A model generated the notes under the pieces. It ran no database searches. It had not been told where the DNA came from and saw nothing but the letters and a program-made list of their open reading frames with translations. This document shows positions 17,089 to 25,715 of a DNA stretch of 64,000 bases, piece after piece; the stretch's first letter is position 1; each line of letters opens with the position of its first letter. The DNA lies in contig NZ_JBEYUS010000029.1 of NCBI RefSeq assembly GCF_040643635.1, positions 8,608-72,607 on the forward strand, given 5' to 3'. The translations under genes and the position numbers were made by a program. The DNA comes from Saccharopolyspora_C sp040643635 (lineage in GTDB: Bacteria > Actinomycetota > Actinomycetes > Mycobacteriales > Pseudonocardiaceae).

Positions 17089-17628
17089 ATGCGACAGACG
17101 CGAATCGTTCGGGCCGCCGCCCTCGCGGCCGGCGCCGTGGTGCTCGGCCTCGGCGGCGCGGGCACGGCCTTCGCGGCCACCCCGGCGCCGGTTCCCGCCC
17201 CGGTGCAGGGCGAGCCCATCGAATGCATCCCCTCCGGTGAGCCGGGCGTCCCCCCGATCGAGGGCGTCCCGGCCGGTGCGCCGGGCGTGGCACCGATCGA
17301 GGACCGCGCGGCGGAGGACACCGTGCCGTGCATCCCGGATGGCCCGCCCGCGCCCATCGAGTGCATCCCGTCCGGTGAGCCGGGTGTGCCGCCGGTCGAG
17401 GGCGTTCCGTCGGGTGAGCCGGGTGTGCCGCCGGTGGAGGGGATCGCGGCCGCGGAGGCCGACGACACCGTGCCGTGCATCCCGGACGGCCCGCCCTCCG
17501 AGGGCGTGCCCGCACCCGCGCCGGGCGACACCATCCCGCCGCTGCCGACCGAGCCGGGCCGTCCCGGCGTCCCCTCGGACGCGCCGGGCGTCCCGGCGGG
17601 TGAGGCGGGCGTCGCGCCGATCGGCTGA
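17089..17628 (+). CDS. secreted Pro/Gly-rich cysteine-containing repeat protein
   Basis: 179 residues with AGAGGAG upstream of the ATG at 17089. A Sec signal peptide (RIVRAAALAAGAVVLGLGGAGTAF up to AFAA-T) is followed by repeats built from CIPSGEPGVPP(I/V)EGVP and DTVPCIPDGPP. Four Cys lie in PIECIP and TVPCIP contexts. No enzyme domain is seen; it looks like an extended cell-wall or secreted protein. It sits between the histidine kinase and the intact response regulator, and its composition (PSG, GVP, Asp/Glu) resembles the kinase's extracellular tract. It may therefore be a target or a ligand of that system (inference). Confidence 0.78.
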   Translation: MRQTRIVRAAALAAGAVVLGLGGAGTAFAATPAPVPAPVQGEPIECIPSGEPGVPPIEGVPAGAPGVAPIEDRAAEDTVPCIPDGPPAPIECIPSGEPGVPPVEGVPSGEPGVPPVEGIAAAEADDTVPCIPDGPPSEGVPAPAPGDTIPPLPTEPGRPGVPSDAPGVPAGEAGVAPIG

Positions 17629-17660
17629 TCGGGGTCGGCCGTCCTGGCCGGGAGGGGGTG

Positions 17661-17723
17661 CCGGGACGACGTCCCGGGTCGAGCGCGCCGGGTGGCGGAC
17701 GTGGGGGTCCGCGCCCGGCGCGC
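17661..17723. terminator. bidirectional terminator between convergent genes
   Basis: Two hairpins: CCGGGACG/CGTCCCGG at 17661-17677, and GCGCGCCGGG (17683) pairing with CCCGGCGCGC (17714-17723) with further pairing inside. They separate the secreted protein from the convergent response regulator. Confidence 0.6.
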
Positions 17724-17746
17724 CGCCGTGCGCCCGAGGTGCCCGG

Positions 17747-18433
17747 TCAGCTCTCGGTGCCGCCGTCCGGCACGAGCCGGTAGCCGTGGCCGCGGACGGT
17801 GCGGATGCTGCGCCGCCCGAACGGGTTGTCGATCTTGCGGCGCAGCGCGCTGATGTGCACCTCGACCAGGTTCACGTCCGGATCGGCGGCGAAGTCCCAG
17901 CCGCTCTCCAGCAGCCGCCGCTTGGACACCACCTGGCCGCCGCCGCGCGCCAGCAGTTCCAGCACCGCGAACTCCTTGCTGGTCAACGAGATGTCCTGGT
18001 CACCGCGCGCGCAGCTGCGCCGCGCCGGGTCCAGCACCAGGTCACCGACGCGCAGCAGCGGCGGCCGGGCGGTGGCGCGGCGCCGGATCGCGTTGCGCAA
18101 CCTGGCCAGCAGCACCACGTACGAGAAGGGTTTCGTCACGTAGTCGTCGGCGCCCGAATCCAGCGCGTCCGCCTCGTCGTACTCGCCGTCCTTCGCGGTG
18201 AGCATGATGATCGGCGTCCAGTCCTCCGCCGCGCGCAGCCGCTCGCACACCCGGTACCCGTTGAGGCCGGGCAGCATGATGTCCAGCAGGATCGCCGCGT
18301 ACTCGGTGTCGGCGGCGAGGCGGAGCGCGTCGAGGCCGTCCCCGGTGACGTCCACCGCCCAGCCCTCGGCTTCCAGCCCCGTGCGCAGCGCCTCCGCCAC
18401 GCGACGTTCATCTTCGACGACGAGCACCCGCAT
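17747..18433 (-). CDS. OmpR/PhoB-family response regulator
   Basis: 228 residues from the ATG at 18433 (an in-frame ATG at 18445 would add MLIG). The receiver domain starts MRVLVVEDERRVAEAL with the acidic pocket, the phospho-acceptor Asp in AILLDIMLPGLNGY, the Thr in MLTAKD and the Lys in YVTKPFSY. The C-terminal winged helix has LTSKEFAVLELLA, NLVEVHISALRRKID and IRTVRGHGYRLV. It is the probable partner of the kinase at 15286, although the two genes are separated by the convergent secreted-protein gene. A truncated copy of its start lies upstream of the kinase. Confidence 0.92.
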   Translation of the reverse strand: MRVLVVEDERRVAEALRTGLEAEGWAVDVTGDGLDALRLAADTEYAAILLDIMLPGLNGYRVCERLRAAEDWTPIIMLTAKDGEYDEADALDSGADDYVTKPFSYVVLLARLRNAIRRRATARPPLLRVGDLVLDPARRSCARGDQDISLTSKEFAVLELLARGGGQVVSKRRLLESGWDFAADPDVNLVEVHISALRRKIDNPFGRRSIRTVRGHGYRLVPDGGTES

Positions 18434-18463
18434 GCCGATCAGCATGCCAGCACCCGCGGCGGG

Positions 18464-19084
18464 TCACTCGAACCGCTCGGGATCTCCCGCGCCGTACCGC
18501 ACGACCTCCGCCTCGCCGCTGGAGAAGTCGACGACCGTCGTCGGCTCGGTGCCGCAGTCACCCGAGTCCAGCACCGCGTCCACCTCGTGGTCCAGGCGCT
18601 CCTTGATGTCCCAGCCCTGGGTGAGCGGTTCCTCCTCGTCGGGCAGCAGCAGCGTGCTCGACAGCAGCGGTTCGCCGAGCTGCGCCAGCAGCGCCTGCGC
18701 GGTGACGTGCTGCGGGATGCGGATGCCGACGGTCTTCTTCTTCGGGTGCATCAGCCGCCGCGGCACCTCCTTGGTGGCCGGGAGGATGAAGGTGTAGCTG
18801 CCCGGGGTGCTGGCCTTGATCGCCCGGAACACCGAGTTGTCGATGTGCACGAACTGGCCCAGCTGCGCGAAGTTCTCGCACACCAGCGTGAAGTGGTGCC
18901 GGTCGTCGAGCTTGCGGATGGTCTTGATCCGCTCCACGCCGTCCTTGTTGTCCAGCCCGGTTCCGAGCGCGAAGCAGGAGTCGGTGGGATACGCGATCAC
19001 CCCGCCGGACCGGATGAGGTCGACCGCCTGGCCGAGCGTGCGGCGCTGCGGGTTGTCCGGGTGCACGTCGTAGTACCTCGCCAT
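18464..19084 (-). CDS. Sua5/YciO/YrdC-family protein
   Basis: 206 residues with the YrdC fold signatures: GGVIAYPTDSCFALGTGL near residue 28, KDGVERIKTIRKL, FTLVCENFAQL, GSYTFILPATKEVPRRL, and KKTVGIRIPQH. Length and the HPKKKTVGIR motif match the YciO branch rather than full-length Sua5. TsaC/Sua5 enzymes make threonylcarbamoyl-AMP for the t6A37 modification of tRNA; the YciO branch has a weaker or distinct activity. ATG start at 19084. Confidence 0.88.
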   Translation of the reverse strand: MARYYDVHPDNPQRRTLGQAVDLIRSGGVIAYPTDSCFALGTGLDNKDGVERIKTIRKLDDRHHFTLVCENFAQLGQFVHIDNSVFRAIKASTPGSYTFILPATKEVPRRLMHPKKKTVGIRIPQHVTAQALLAQLGEPLLSSTLLLPDEEEPLTQGWDIKERLDHEVDAVLDSGDCGTEPTTVVDFSSGEAEVVRYGAGDPERFE

Positions 19085-19264
19085 CCACCGAGCCTAGGAT
19101 CACCGGCCCCGCTCCGACAGACCACCCCGCGATGACACCCGGATCGGCGGGCCGGCGGACTGCTCTGATCGAGCGGCCGCCAGATCGGTGGTCGCCGGGG
19201 ACGGATCTTGTTGGTGTCGCGCGAGTAGCCGTAGCGTCCCTTCCGACCGGGGAGGGCGGGGATC

Positions 19265-20125
19265 ATGGACTTCGGTGAAGTGATGCGTGCTCTGAGCATC
19301 TCGGGGAATCTGAATCTGGTCTCATCCCGAGAACTGGTCGACAAGGTGAATCGAGCGGCGCTTCGCTTCGAGCGGACAGAGCGGAAGAAGATCTTTAGGC
19401 TCCGCAAGTGGCCCGTTCCGGTGGAGGTCCCGGACACGCTGCCTACCGCCCCGGTTCACGTTCTGCGGGAGGTGGGGGTCGCGACCACCTTCTTCGACGA
19501 TCCGGTCTTCGCTGACGCGGCGAGGCTGTGGGCGCAGTTGCGCTACTGCGCGACCCTCGCCCCGCGCCGCGGGCGCATGACGTTGTCGGCTGCGGCGGCC
19601 GGTTCCGTCGTACACCACCACAAGGTCGCCCAATCCGAATACCTGGGCATCGGACTGGCGTTGTTCGTTGCGCGGCACGTGCTGGGCGAGCAGTATCCCG
19701 GCCTGGCCTTCCAGGCAGTGGATGCCGACGTCGCGCTCCGCTCGGGGATTCCCGGTGTGGGGGCGGTGCACCAAGCGAGCGGTGTCCGAGTTCGCCCGGA
19801 CTACTTCTTGATCGGCCACCCGCGCAACGGTGGCGCGGTCAAGATCGTAGTCCTCGAGTGCAAGGGCAATCACGGCAGCGAGTCGCTCGCGGTCGATCAG
19901 CTGGCGAAGGCGTGCGTCCAGGTCCGGTCGGTGGAGATCGCCGGTCGCGGCTGCCTGCCGTCGCTCATGGTCGCGTCCTGCCTGCAGCAGTCCGGCATCA
20001 CCGTGCACGTGCTCGATCCTCCGGGAGAGGACGAGCTGTGGTCGGGCAGTGCCGACGAGCTGGAACGCGAGTTGAACGAGGAACTCGGCGAGGTTCCGGA
20101 ACCGTTCACGTCCGAACGGCCGTAA
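19265..20125 (+). CDS. PD-(D/E)XK nuclease-like protein, N-terminal part of a nonsense-split gene
   Basis: 286 residues ending at TAA 20123-20125. A helical front is followed by HHHKVAQSEYLGIGLALFVARHV and then a restriction-endonuclease-like core RPDYFLIG...IVVLECKGNHG, with D179, E198 and K200 spaced as in PD-(D/E)XK enzymes. An acidic C-terminal linker leads to the stop. The frame continues open after the stop with another ~195 codons, so this is probably the first part of an originally longer protein. Nuclease activity, perhaps in defence or DNA repair, is inferred only from the motif. Flanked by unrelated housekeeping genes. Confidence 0.7.
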   Translation: MDFGEVMRALSISGNLNLVSSRELVDKVNRAALRFERTERKKIFRLRKWPVPVEVPDTLPTAPVHVLREVGVATTFFDDPVFADAARLWAQLRYCATLAPRRGRMTLSAAAAGSVVHHHKVAQSEYLGIGLALFVARHVLGEQYPGLAFQAVDADVALRSGIPGVGAVHQASGVRVRPDYFLIGHPRNGGAVKIVVLECKGNHGSESLAVDQLAKACVQVRSVEIAGRGCLPSLMVASCLQQSGITVHVLDPPGEDELWSGSADELERELNEELGEVPEPFTSERP

Positions 20126-20713
20126 CCCGAACAGCAGGACGATGCCGACGAGGTGCAGGACGACGCCGTCGACGAGCCGGCCCTGTTCGACTGGACAGCT
20201 CCCGGCGACGCAGCGGAGCCCGACCCGTCCGAACCGTCCTTTCCTGCAGAGGCGAGGGTCCTCAAGATCCCGCAGGCGAGCCGGAAGTGGTTCTCCCACG
20301 CCCTCGCGCGTTTCGGCGCGGCCTCGGCATTGCTGTTCGCGGGTGCGGGCCGGACCGCGGCCACTTACCGGCCGCCTCGCCCACGTGGGGGGTTCATCGG
20401 CCTCGGAGAGCAGACCTCGATCTCGGGTGACGACGCGGCCACTGGGTTCGATCTCGGCGGTGGCCTGCGCGTGATGGGTACCCGCTCGGTGCTTCCGCTG
20501 CCGGACGGCAGGCGGTTCGTGGTGCACCGCGGCCTCGAATCCGGGTTGTACGAGCAGCTCGCGGGTCAGCGGCTCGGTTCGTACCTGCGTTCGGCGCCAG
20601 GAGTCGGGGAGCGTTGGCGGAACGACATCCTCGATGAGGAGTTCGCTCGCGACGCCATCTCCGTCGGATCTGACGGCACCGTTCTGGCGGTGTCTCTGGA
20701 CTGCGGCCGGTGA
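20126..20713 (+). pseudogene. C-terminal continuation of the split nuclease-like gene
   Basis: In the same frame as the upstream 286-residue product and directly after its TAA. There is no in-frame stop in between. The first standard start is the GTG at 20153, with no ribosome site. It encodes an acidic linker then ~150 residues (VLKIPQASRKWFSHALARFGAASAL, GLRVMGTRSVLPLPDGRRFVVHRGL, YLRSAPGVGERWRNDIL) that I cannot assign. Interpreted as the detached second half of one ~480-residue gene. Confidence 0.6.
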
Positions 20714-20739
20714 GGGGCGCATCGGTCGTTCGAGCCTGG

Positions 20740-20778
20740 GCGGAGCGGGCCGTCCGGGGTTCGGACTGCCCGCTCCGC
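20740..20778. terminator. bidirectional terminator
   Basis: 11-bp perfect stem GCGGAGCGGGC/GCCCGCTCCGC between the nuclease-like gene and the convergent MBL gene. Confidence 0.6.
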
Positions 20779-20786
20779 GCCGTGCT

Positions 20787-21464
20787 TCACCAGCCTCGTT
20801 CGCGCCATTCCGCGAGGTGGGGGCGCTGCTCGCCGAGGGTCGAGTCGTCGCCGTGGCCCGGGTAGAACCAGGTGTCGTCCGGGAGCTCGGCGAAGATCCG
20901 GTTCTCCACGTCGTCGAGCAGCGAGGCGAAGTCCTCCGGCGAGCCCGTCTTGCCGATCCCGCCGGGGAACAGCGAATCCCCGGTGAACAGGTGCGGGTGC
21001 CCGGCCGGGTCCCGGTAGAGCAGCGCGATCGAGCCGGGCGTGTGCCCGCGCAGGTGGATGACCTGCAGCTCGGCGTCCCCGACGGGCACCACGTCGCCGT
21101 GGTCCACCAGGCGGTCCGGCGGCACCGGCAGTTCCCGGGCGTCCGCGGGGTGCGCCAGCGTGTAGCAGCCGGTCTGGCCCGCGACCGCGCCCAGCGCCTG
21201 CCAGTGGTCGCCGTGCTGGTGGGTGGTGACGATGGTGCGCAGCCGCGGCCGGTCGTCGTCGTGGCCCAGCAGGTCGGCGAGCCGTTCCGAGTCGTTCGCC
21301 GCGTCGATCAGCAGCGCGTCCCCGGTGCTGCGGCAGGTCAGCAGGTACGCGTTGTTGTCCATCGGGCCGACCGACACCTTGGTGATGGTCAGCGCGTCCA
21401 GGACCCGCTTGGCGGGGGCGCCGTCGGGTTCGACATGGCCGGTGTACTGCTCGTATGCCTCCAC
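20787..21464 (-). CDS. MBL-fold metallo-hydrolase (glyoxalase II-like)
   Basis: 225 residues from the GTG at 21464; the frame is open upstream but overlaps the preceding gene. Metal-binding motifs: THQHGDHW, HLRGHTPGS, FTGDSLFPGG and PGHGDDS, in the order of the hydroxyacylglutathione hydrolase branch. Neighbour of a mycothiol-dependent enzyme 32 bases upstream on the same strand, so it may hydrolyse a mycothiol thioester (inference from context). The zinc ligands expected for the fold are all present. Confidence 0.88.
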   Translation of the reverse strand: MEAYEQYTGHVEPDGAPAKRVLDALTITKVSVGPMDNNAYLLTCRSTGDALLIDAANDSERLADLLGHDDDRPRLRTIVTTHQHGDHWQALGAVAGQTGCYTLAHPADARELPVPPDRLVDHGDVVPVGDAELQVIHLRGHTPGSIALLYRDPAGHPHLFTGDSLFPGGIGKTGSPEDFASLLDDVENRIFAELPDDTWFYPGHGDDSTLGEQRPHLAEWRERGW

Positions 21465-21496
21465 GCGCGCAGCGTATCGCTCCGCGGCGAGGTCCC

Positions 21497-22267
21497 TCAC
21501 AGCCACACCGGCAGCGCCGGGGCGTCCCCTTCCAGCCGTTCGGATCCGGTGCGGCCCAGCAGCCAGCCGAGCATCGGGCCGGGCCGTCCGCGCACCTGGG
21601 CGGGCGGGGCGGTGGTGCCGCGCAGCTCCCAGGTCCGGGTGCGGCCGTCGGCGAAGTCGACCACCACCGTCACCGCGGGCACGTCGGGCCTGCCGCCGAA
21701 CTGCTGCACCACGTCCTCCAGCAGCTGCTCGGCATCCGGTTCGGGGACGTCGTCGAAGCCGATGCCGCCGTCCAGGTCCACCAGGTGCACCCACAGCTCC
21801 AGCAGCCGCTTGCGCAGCACGTGGTGGGCGGGCATCGGTTCCCGGCCCACGACCTCCGCACCCCAGGACGAGGCGGGCAGGGTGCGGACGGCGTGCGCGA
21901 AGCGGCCGTGCGAGGCGACCACGTCCTCCACCAGCAGCCGGTGTCCGCGCACCGCGCCCTCTTGGATGTCGGCGTCGCGGTCGGCGGGGCTGGCGTACAT
22001 CGGGTGTTCGGCGCCGGTCCGCGCCCAGATCAGCAGGTTCAGCAGCCCGTCGGCGTTGCGGGCCAGGTGGGTGAGCACGTGCGCGCGCGTCCAGCCCGGG
22101 AGCAGGCTGGGCCGTCGCACGCTCGCGTCGTCCAGCTCCTCGCTCACCTCGAGCAGGCGCTGGGTGCTGCGTTCGATCGCGGACAGGGCGGCGGTGACCT
22201 GTTCGGTCGAGTGCGCGGCTCCGGTGGGCACGTGCGTGCCGCCGGCGCCGAGAACGGTGTCAGCCAT
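21497..22267 (-). CDS. maleylpyruvate isomerase-family (mycothiol-dependent, DinB-like) protein
   Basis: 256 residues from the ATG at 22267 with AAGGA upstream. The DinB/MDMPI four-helix metal-binding domain is recognisable: RPSLLPGWTRAHVLTHLARNADGL near residue 55 and HVLRKRLLELWVHLVDLDGG near 155, which supply the expected His ligands. A C-terminal MDMPI-type domain follows (VTVVVDFADGRTRTWELRG). Family members use mycothiol or bind divalent metal; the substrate here is unknown. First gene of a two-gene unit with the MBL hydrolase, divergent from uvrA. Confidence 0.85.
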   Translation of the reverse strand: MADTVLGAGGTHVPTGAAHSTEQVTAALSAIERSTQRLLEVSEELDDASVRRPSLLPGWTRAHVLTHLARNADGLLNLLIWARTGAEHPMYASPADRDADIQEGAVRGHRLLVEDVVASHGRFAHAVRTLPASSWGAEVVGREPMPAHHVLRKRLLELWVHLVDLDGGIGFDDVPEPDAEQLLEDVVQQFGGRPDVPAVTVVVDFADGRTRTWELRGTTAPPAQVRGRPGPMLGWLLGRTGSERLEGDAPALPVWL

Positions 22268-22342
22268 CGGATTCCTTGAAGTGTGCAGGAAATGCTTCCG
22301 GACACGGCAGGGGAGTACCCGAGAGTAGGGCCAGAGGTGTGT

Positions 22343-22483
22343 CCCCCGACAGTGCCCAATCCGGGGGAATTTGCGTATCGTCGCGGACGGACGTGCTAAT
22401 GAGCGGCCCGGAAACGCCGGTCGCCGCCGCGCGTCGCACCCCGGAGCAGCACGTGACCAGGGGCGACGCGGCACTGTCGGGGG
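22343..22483. promoter_or_regulatory. separated 14-bp inverted repeat in the uvrA upstream region
   Basis: CCCCCGACAGTGCC at 22343-22356 and its perfect reverse complement at 22470-22483, 113 bp apart, in the 438-bp interval between the divergent MDMPI-family gene and uvrA. No gene is supported in this interval. The two arms could be binding sites for one regulator in opposite orientation or could pair in RNA. Confidence 0.4.
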
Positions 22484-22705
22484 TGCGGCTTAGCATGGCC
22501 GCGCGACGTCCGAACACCGCTGAGCGCGGCCGCGCCGATACCCTCGGTGCTGCGCCCGTGCCCGATCGAACCGGGCCGACCAGGGGCACCACGACCTCGC
22601 GAGGCGGTGGGGAACCCCGCCCGAGTCGCCCGCGGTGACCGATGCCGTGGCCCGGTGCCGGCGGGCGCGTCCAGCGAACCGGCGAGAACTTCCGAAAGGA
22701 TCACA

Positions 22706-25567
22706 GTGGCCGACCGCCTCGTCGTCCGCGGCGCCCGCGAGCACAACCTGCGCGGGATCGACATCGACCTGCCGCGCGACAGCCTGATCGTGTTCACCGG
22801 TCTGTCCGGCTCCGGAAAGTCCAGCCTGGCCTTCGACACCATCTTCGCCGAGGGCCAGCGCCGCTACGTGGAGTCGCTGTCGGCGTACGCGCGGCAGTTC
22901 CTGGGGCAGATGGACAAGCCCGACGTGGACTTCATCGAAGGCCTGTCCCCGGCGGTGTCCATCGACCAGAAGTCGACCAGCCGCAACCCGCGGTCCACGG
23001 TGGGCACCATCACCGAGGTCTACGACTACCTGCGGCTGCTCTACGCCCGCGCCGGCAAGCCGCACTGCCCGACCTGCGGCGAACCGATCAGCAAGCAGAC
23101 GCCGCAGCAGATCGTCGACCAGGTGCTGGCGATGCCGGAGCGCACCAAGTTCCAGGTGCTGGCGCCGATCATCCGCGGCCGCAAGGGCGAGTACGTCGAC
23201 CTGTTCGAGCAGCTCCAGTCGCAGGGCTACGCCCGCGCCCGGGTGGACGGCGAGGTCCACCAGCTGGAATCGCCGCCGAAGCTGAAGAAGCAGGAGAAGC
23301 ACGACATCGCCGTCGTGGTGGACCGGCTCACCGTCAAGGCGAACGCGAAGCAGCGGCTCACCGACTCGGTGGAGACCGCGCTGCGGCTCGCCGACGGCCT
23401 GGTGCTGCTGGAGTTCGTCGACGTCGACGAGGGCTCCCCGGAGCGGGAGCGGAAGTTCTCCGAGAACCTGGCCTGCCCGAACGGCCACCCGCTGGGCGTG
23501 GACGAGCTGGAGCCGCGGTCGTTCTCGTTCAACTCCCCGTACGGCGCCTGCACCGAGTGCGCCGGGCTCGGCATCCGCAAGGAGGTCGACCCGGAGCTCG
23601 TGGTGCCCGACGAGGAGCTGTCCCTCGGCGAGGGCGCCATCGCGCCGTGGGCGGGCGGGCACACCGCGGAGTACTTCACCCGGCTGCTCACCTCGCTGTC
23701 CGAATCGGTCGGGTTCCGGATGGACACCCCGTGGAGCCGGCTGCCCACCAAGGTGAAGAAGGCGGTGCTGCACGGCACCGACGACCAGGTGCACGTGCGC
23801 TACAAGAACCGCTACGGGCGGCAGCGCTCCTACTACGCCTCCTACGAGGGCGTCATCCCGTTCCTGGAGCGGCGCCTGGAGCAGACCGAATCGGACTACG
23901 CCCGCGAGAAGTACGAGGGCTACATGCGGGACGTGCCGTGCCCCGCGTGCGACGGGACCCGGCTCAAGCCGGAGATCCTCGCGGTCACCATGGAGAACGC
24001 GGAGCACGGCGAGCTGTCCATCGCCGAGGTCAGCGCGCTGAGCGTGCGCGAGTGCGCGTCGTTCTTGAACTCGCTGGTGCTGGGCCACCGCGAGGAGATG
24101 ATCGCGGGCCGGGTGCTCAAGGAGGTGCAGGCCCGGCTCGGGTTCCTGCTCGACGTGGGCCTCGACTACCTGTCGCTGTCCCGCGCCGCGGGCACCCTCT
24201 CCGGCGGTGAGGCGCAGCGCATCCGGCTGGCCACCCAGATCGGCTCCGGCCTGGTCGGCGTGCTGTACGTGCTGGACGAGCCGTCGATCGGCCTGCACCA
24301 GCGGGACAACCACCGGCTGCTGGAGACGCTGAGCAGGCTGCGGGACCTGGGCAACACGCTCATCGTCGTCGAGCACGACGAGGACACCGTGCGCAGCGCC
24401 GACTGGGTGGTGGACATCGGCCCGGGCGCGGGCGAGCACGGCGGGAAGGTCGTGCACAGCGGCCCGTACAAGGAGCTGCTGGACAACGAGTCCTCGCTGA
24501 CCGGCGACTACCTGGCCCGGCGCAAGTCCATCCCGATGCCGGCGGCCCGGCGCAAGCGGGACCCGAAGCGGCAGCTGACCGTGGTGGGCGCGCGCGAGCA
24601 CAACCTCCACAAGATCGACGTGTCGTTCCCGCTGGGCTGCCTGGTGTCGGTCACCGGCGTGTCCGGTTCCGGCAAGTCCACGCTGGTCAACGACATCCTC
24701 GCCTCGGTGCTGGCGAACAAGCTCAACGGCGCGCGGCAGGTGCCGGGCAGGCACACCCGGATCAAGGGCGTGGACCTGGTGGACAAGCTGGTGCAGGTCG
24801 ACCAGTCCGCGATCGGCCGCACCCCGCGGTCCAACCCGGCCACCTACACCGGCGTGTTCGACCGCATCCGCAAGCTGTTCGCCGAGACCACCGAGGCGAA
24901 GGTCCGCGGCTACCAGCCCGGCCGGTTCTCGTTCAACGTCAAGGGCGGGCGCTGCGAGGCGTGCGCGGGCGACGGCACGCTGAAGATCGAGATGAACTTC
25001 CTGCCGGACGTGTACGTGCCGTGCGAGGTGTGCAAGGGCGCCCGCTACAACCGCGAGACGCTGGAAGTGCACTACAAGGGCAAGTCGATCGCCGAGGTGC
25101 TGGACCTGCCGATCGAGCAGGCCGCCGAGTTCTTCGAGCCGATCAAGTCGATCCACCGCTACCTGAGCACCCTGGTGGACGTCGGCCTCGGCTACGTGCG
25201 GCTCGGCCAGCCCGCGCCGACCCTGTCCGGCGGCGAGGCGCAGCGGGTGAAGCTGGCCAGCGAGCTGCAGAAGCGCTCCACCGGCCAGACCGTCTACATC
25301 CTCGACGAGCCGACGACGGGCCTGCACTTCGAGGACATCCGCAAGCTGCTCGGCGTGGTCAACGGCCTGGTCGACAAGGGCAACACGGTGATCGTCATCG
25401 AGCACAACCTGGACGTCATCAAGGCGTCCGACTGGCTGCTCGACCTCGGTCCCGAGGGCGGCTCCGGCGGCGGCACCCTCGTCGCCCAGGGCACTCCGGA
25501 GCAGGTCGCCGAGGTCGAGGAGAGCTACACGGGCCGCTTCCTGGCCCCGATCCTCGCGGAGGGGTGA
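22706..25567 (+). CDS. uvrA: excinuclease ABC subunit A
   Basis: 953 residues from the GTG at 22706 (GAAAGGA 5 bases upstream). Two ABC ATPase modules are seen: Walker A GLSGSGKSSLAFDT and GVSGSGKSTLVND, signatures LSGGEAQRIRLA and LSGGEAQRVKLA, and Walker B VLDEPSIGLH and ILDEPTTGLH. Zinc-finger cysteine pairs occur at CPTCGEPI, CTECAGLG, CPACDGTRL, and in the C-terminal finger CEACAGDGT...CEVCKGARYN. UvrA dimers scan DNA for bulky lesions and load UvrB in nucleotide excision repair. Length and domain order are normal. No obvious actinobacterial SOS box was seen upstream. Confidence 0.98.
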   Translation: MADRLVVRGAREHNLRGIDIDLPRDSLIVFTGLSGSGKSSLAFDTIFAEGQRRYVESLSAYARQFLGQMDKPDVDFIEGLSPAVSIDQKSTSRNPRSTVGTITEVYDYLRLLYARAGKPHCPTCGEPISKQTPQQIVDQVLAMPERTKFQVLAPIIRGRKGEYVDLFEQLQSQGYARARVDGEVHQLESPPKLKKQEKHDIAVVVDRLTVKANAKQRLTDSVETALRLADGLVLLEFVDVDEGSPERERKFSENLACPNGHPLGVDELEPRSFSFNSPYGACTECAGLGIRKEVDPELVVPDEELSLGEGAIAPWAGGHTAEYFTRLLTSLSESVGFRMDTPWSRLPTKVKKAVLHGTDDQVHVRYKNRYGRQRSYYASYEGVIPFLERRLEQTESDYAREKYEGYMRDVPCPACDGTRLKPEILAVTMENAEHGELSIAEVSALSVRECASFLNSLVLGHREEMIAGRVLKEVQARLGFLLDVGLDYLSLSRAAGTLSGGEAQRIRLATQIGSGLVGVLYVLDEPSIGLHQRDNHRLLETLSRLRDLGNTLIVVEHDEDTVRSADWVVDIGPGAGEHGGKVVHSGPYKELLDNESSLTGDYLARRKSIPMPAARRKRDPKRQLTVVGAREHNLHKIDVSFPLGCLVSVTGVSGSGKSTLVNDILASVLANKLNGARQVPGRHTRIKGVDLVDKLVQVDQSAIGRTPRSNPATYTGVFDRIRKLFAETTEAKVRGYQPGRFSFNVKGGRCEACAGDGTLKIEMNFLPDVYVPCEVCKGARYNRETLEVHYKGKSIAEVLDLPIEQAAEFFEPIKSIHRYLSTLVDVGLGYVRLGQPAPTLSGGEAQRVKLASELQKRSTGQTVYILDEPTTGLHFEDIRKLLGVVNGLVDKGNTVIVIEHNLDVIKASDWLLDLGPEGGSGGGTLVAQGTPEQVAEVEESYTGRFLAPILAEG

Positions 25568-25574
25568 GCGCGGC

Positions 25575-25603
25575 GCGGCCGCCCGGGGAGTCCGGGCGGC
25601 CGC
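25575..25603 (+). terminator. uvrA terminator hairpin
   Basis: Perfect 12-bp stem GCGGCCGCCCGG/CCGGGCGGCCGC with a 5-base loop, 8 bases after the uvrA stop. Confidence 0.7.
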
Positions 25604-25715
25604 ATCACCGGTTCTCGACGAAGTCCCGGCAGCCGCGGCCTGCCGTGTTTCCTCGCGTGCGCGCGGCGTCGCTCGTTCGGCGGCGTCGAGGGCCGATGGG
25701 GCGTCCGCCGACCGG

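Noticed and set aside
22490..25405. 971-codon minus-strand frame opposite uvrA
   Set aside because: Low-complexity and without a ribosome site, while the plus strand has unambiguous UvrA motifs throughout.
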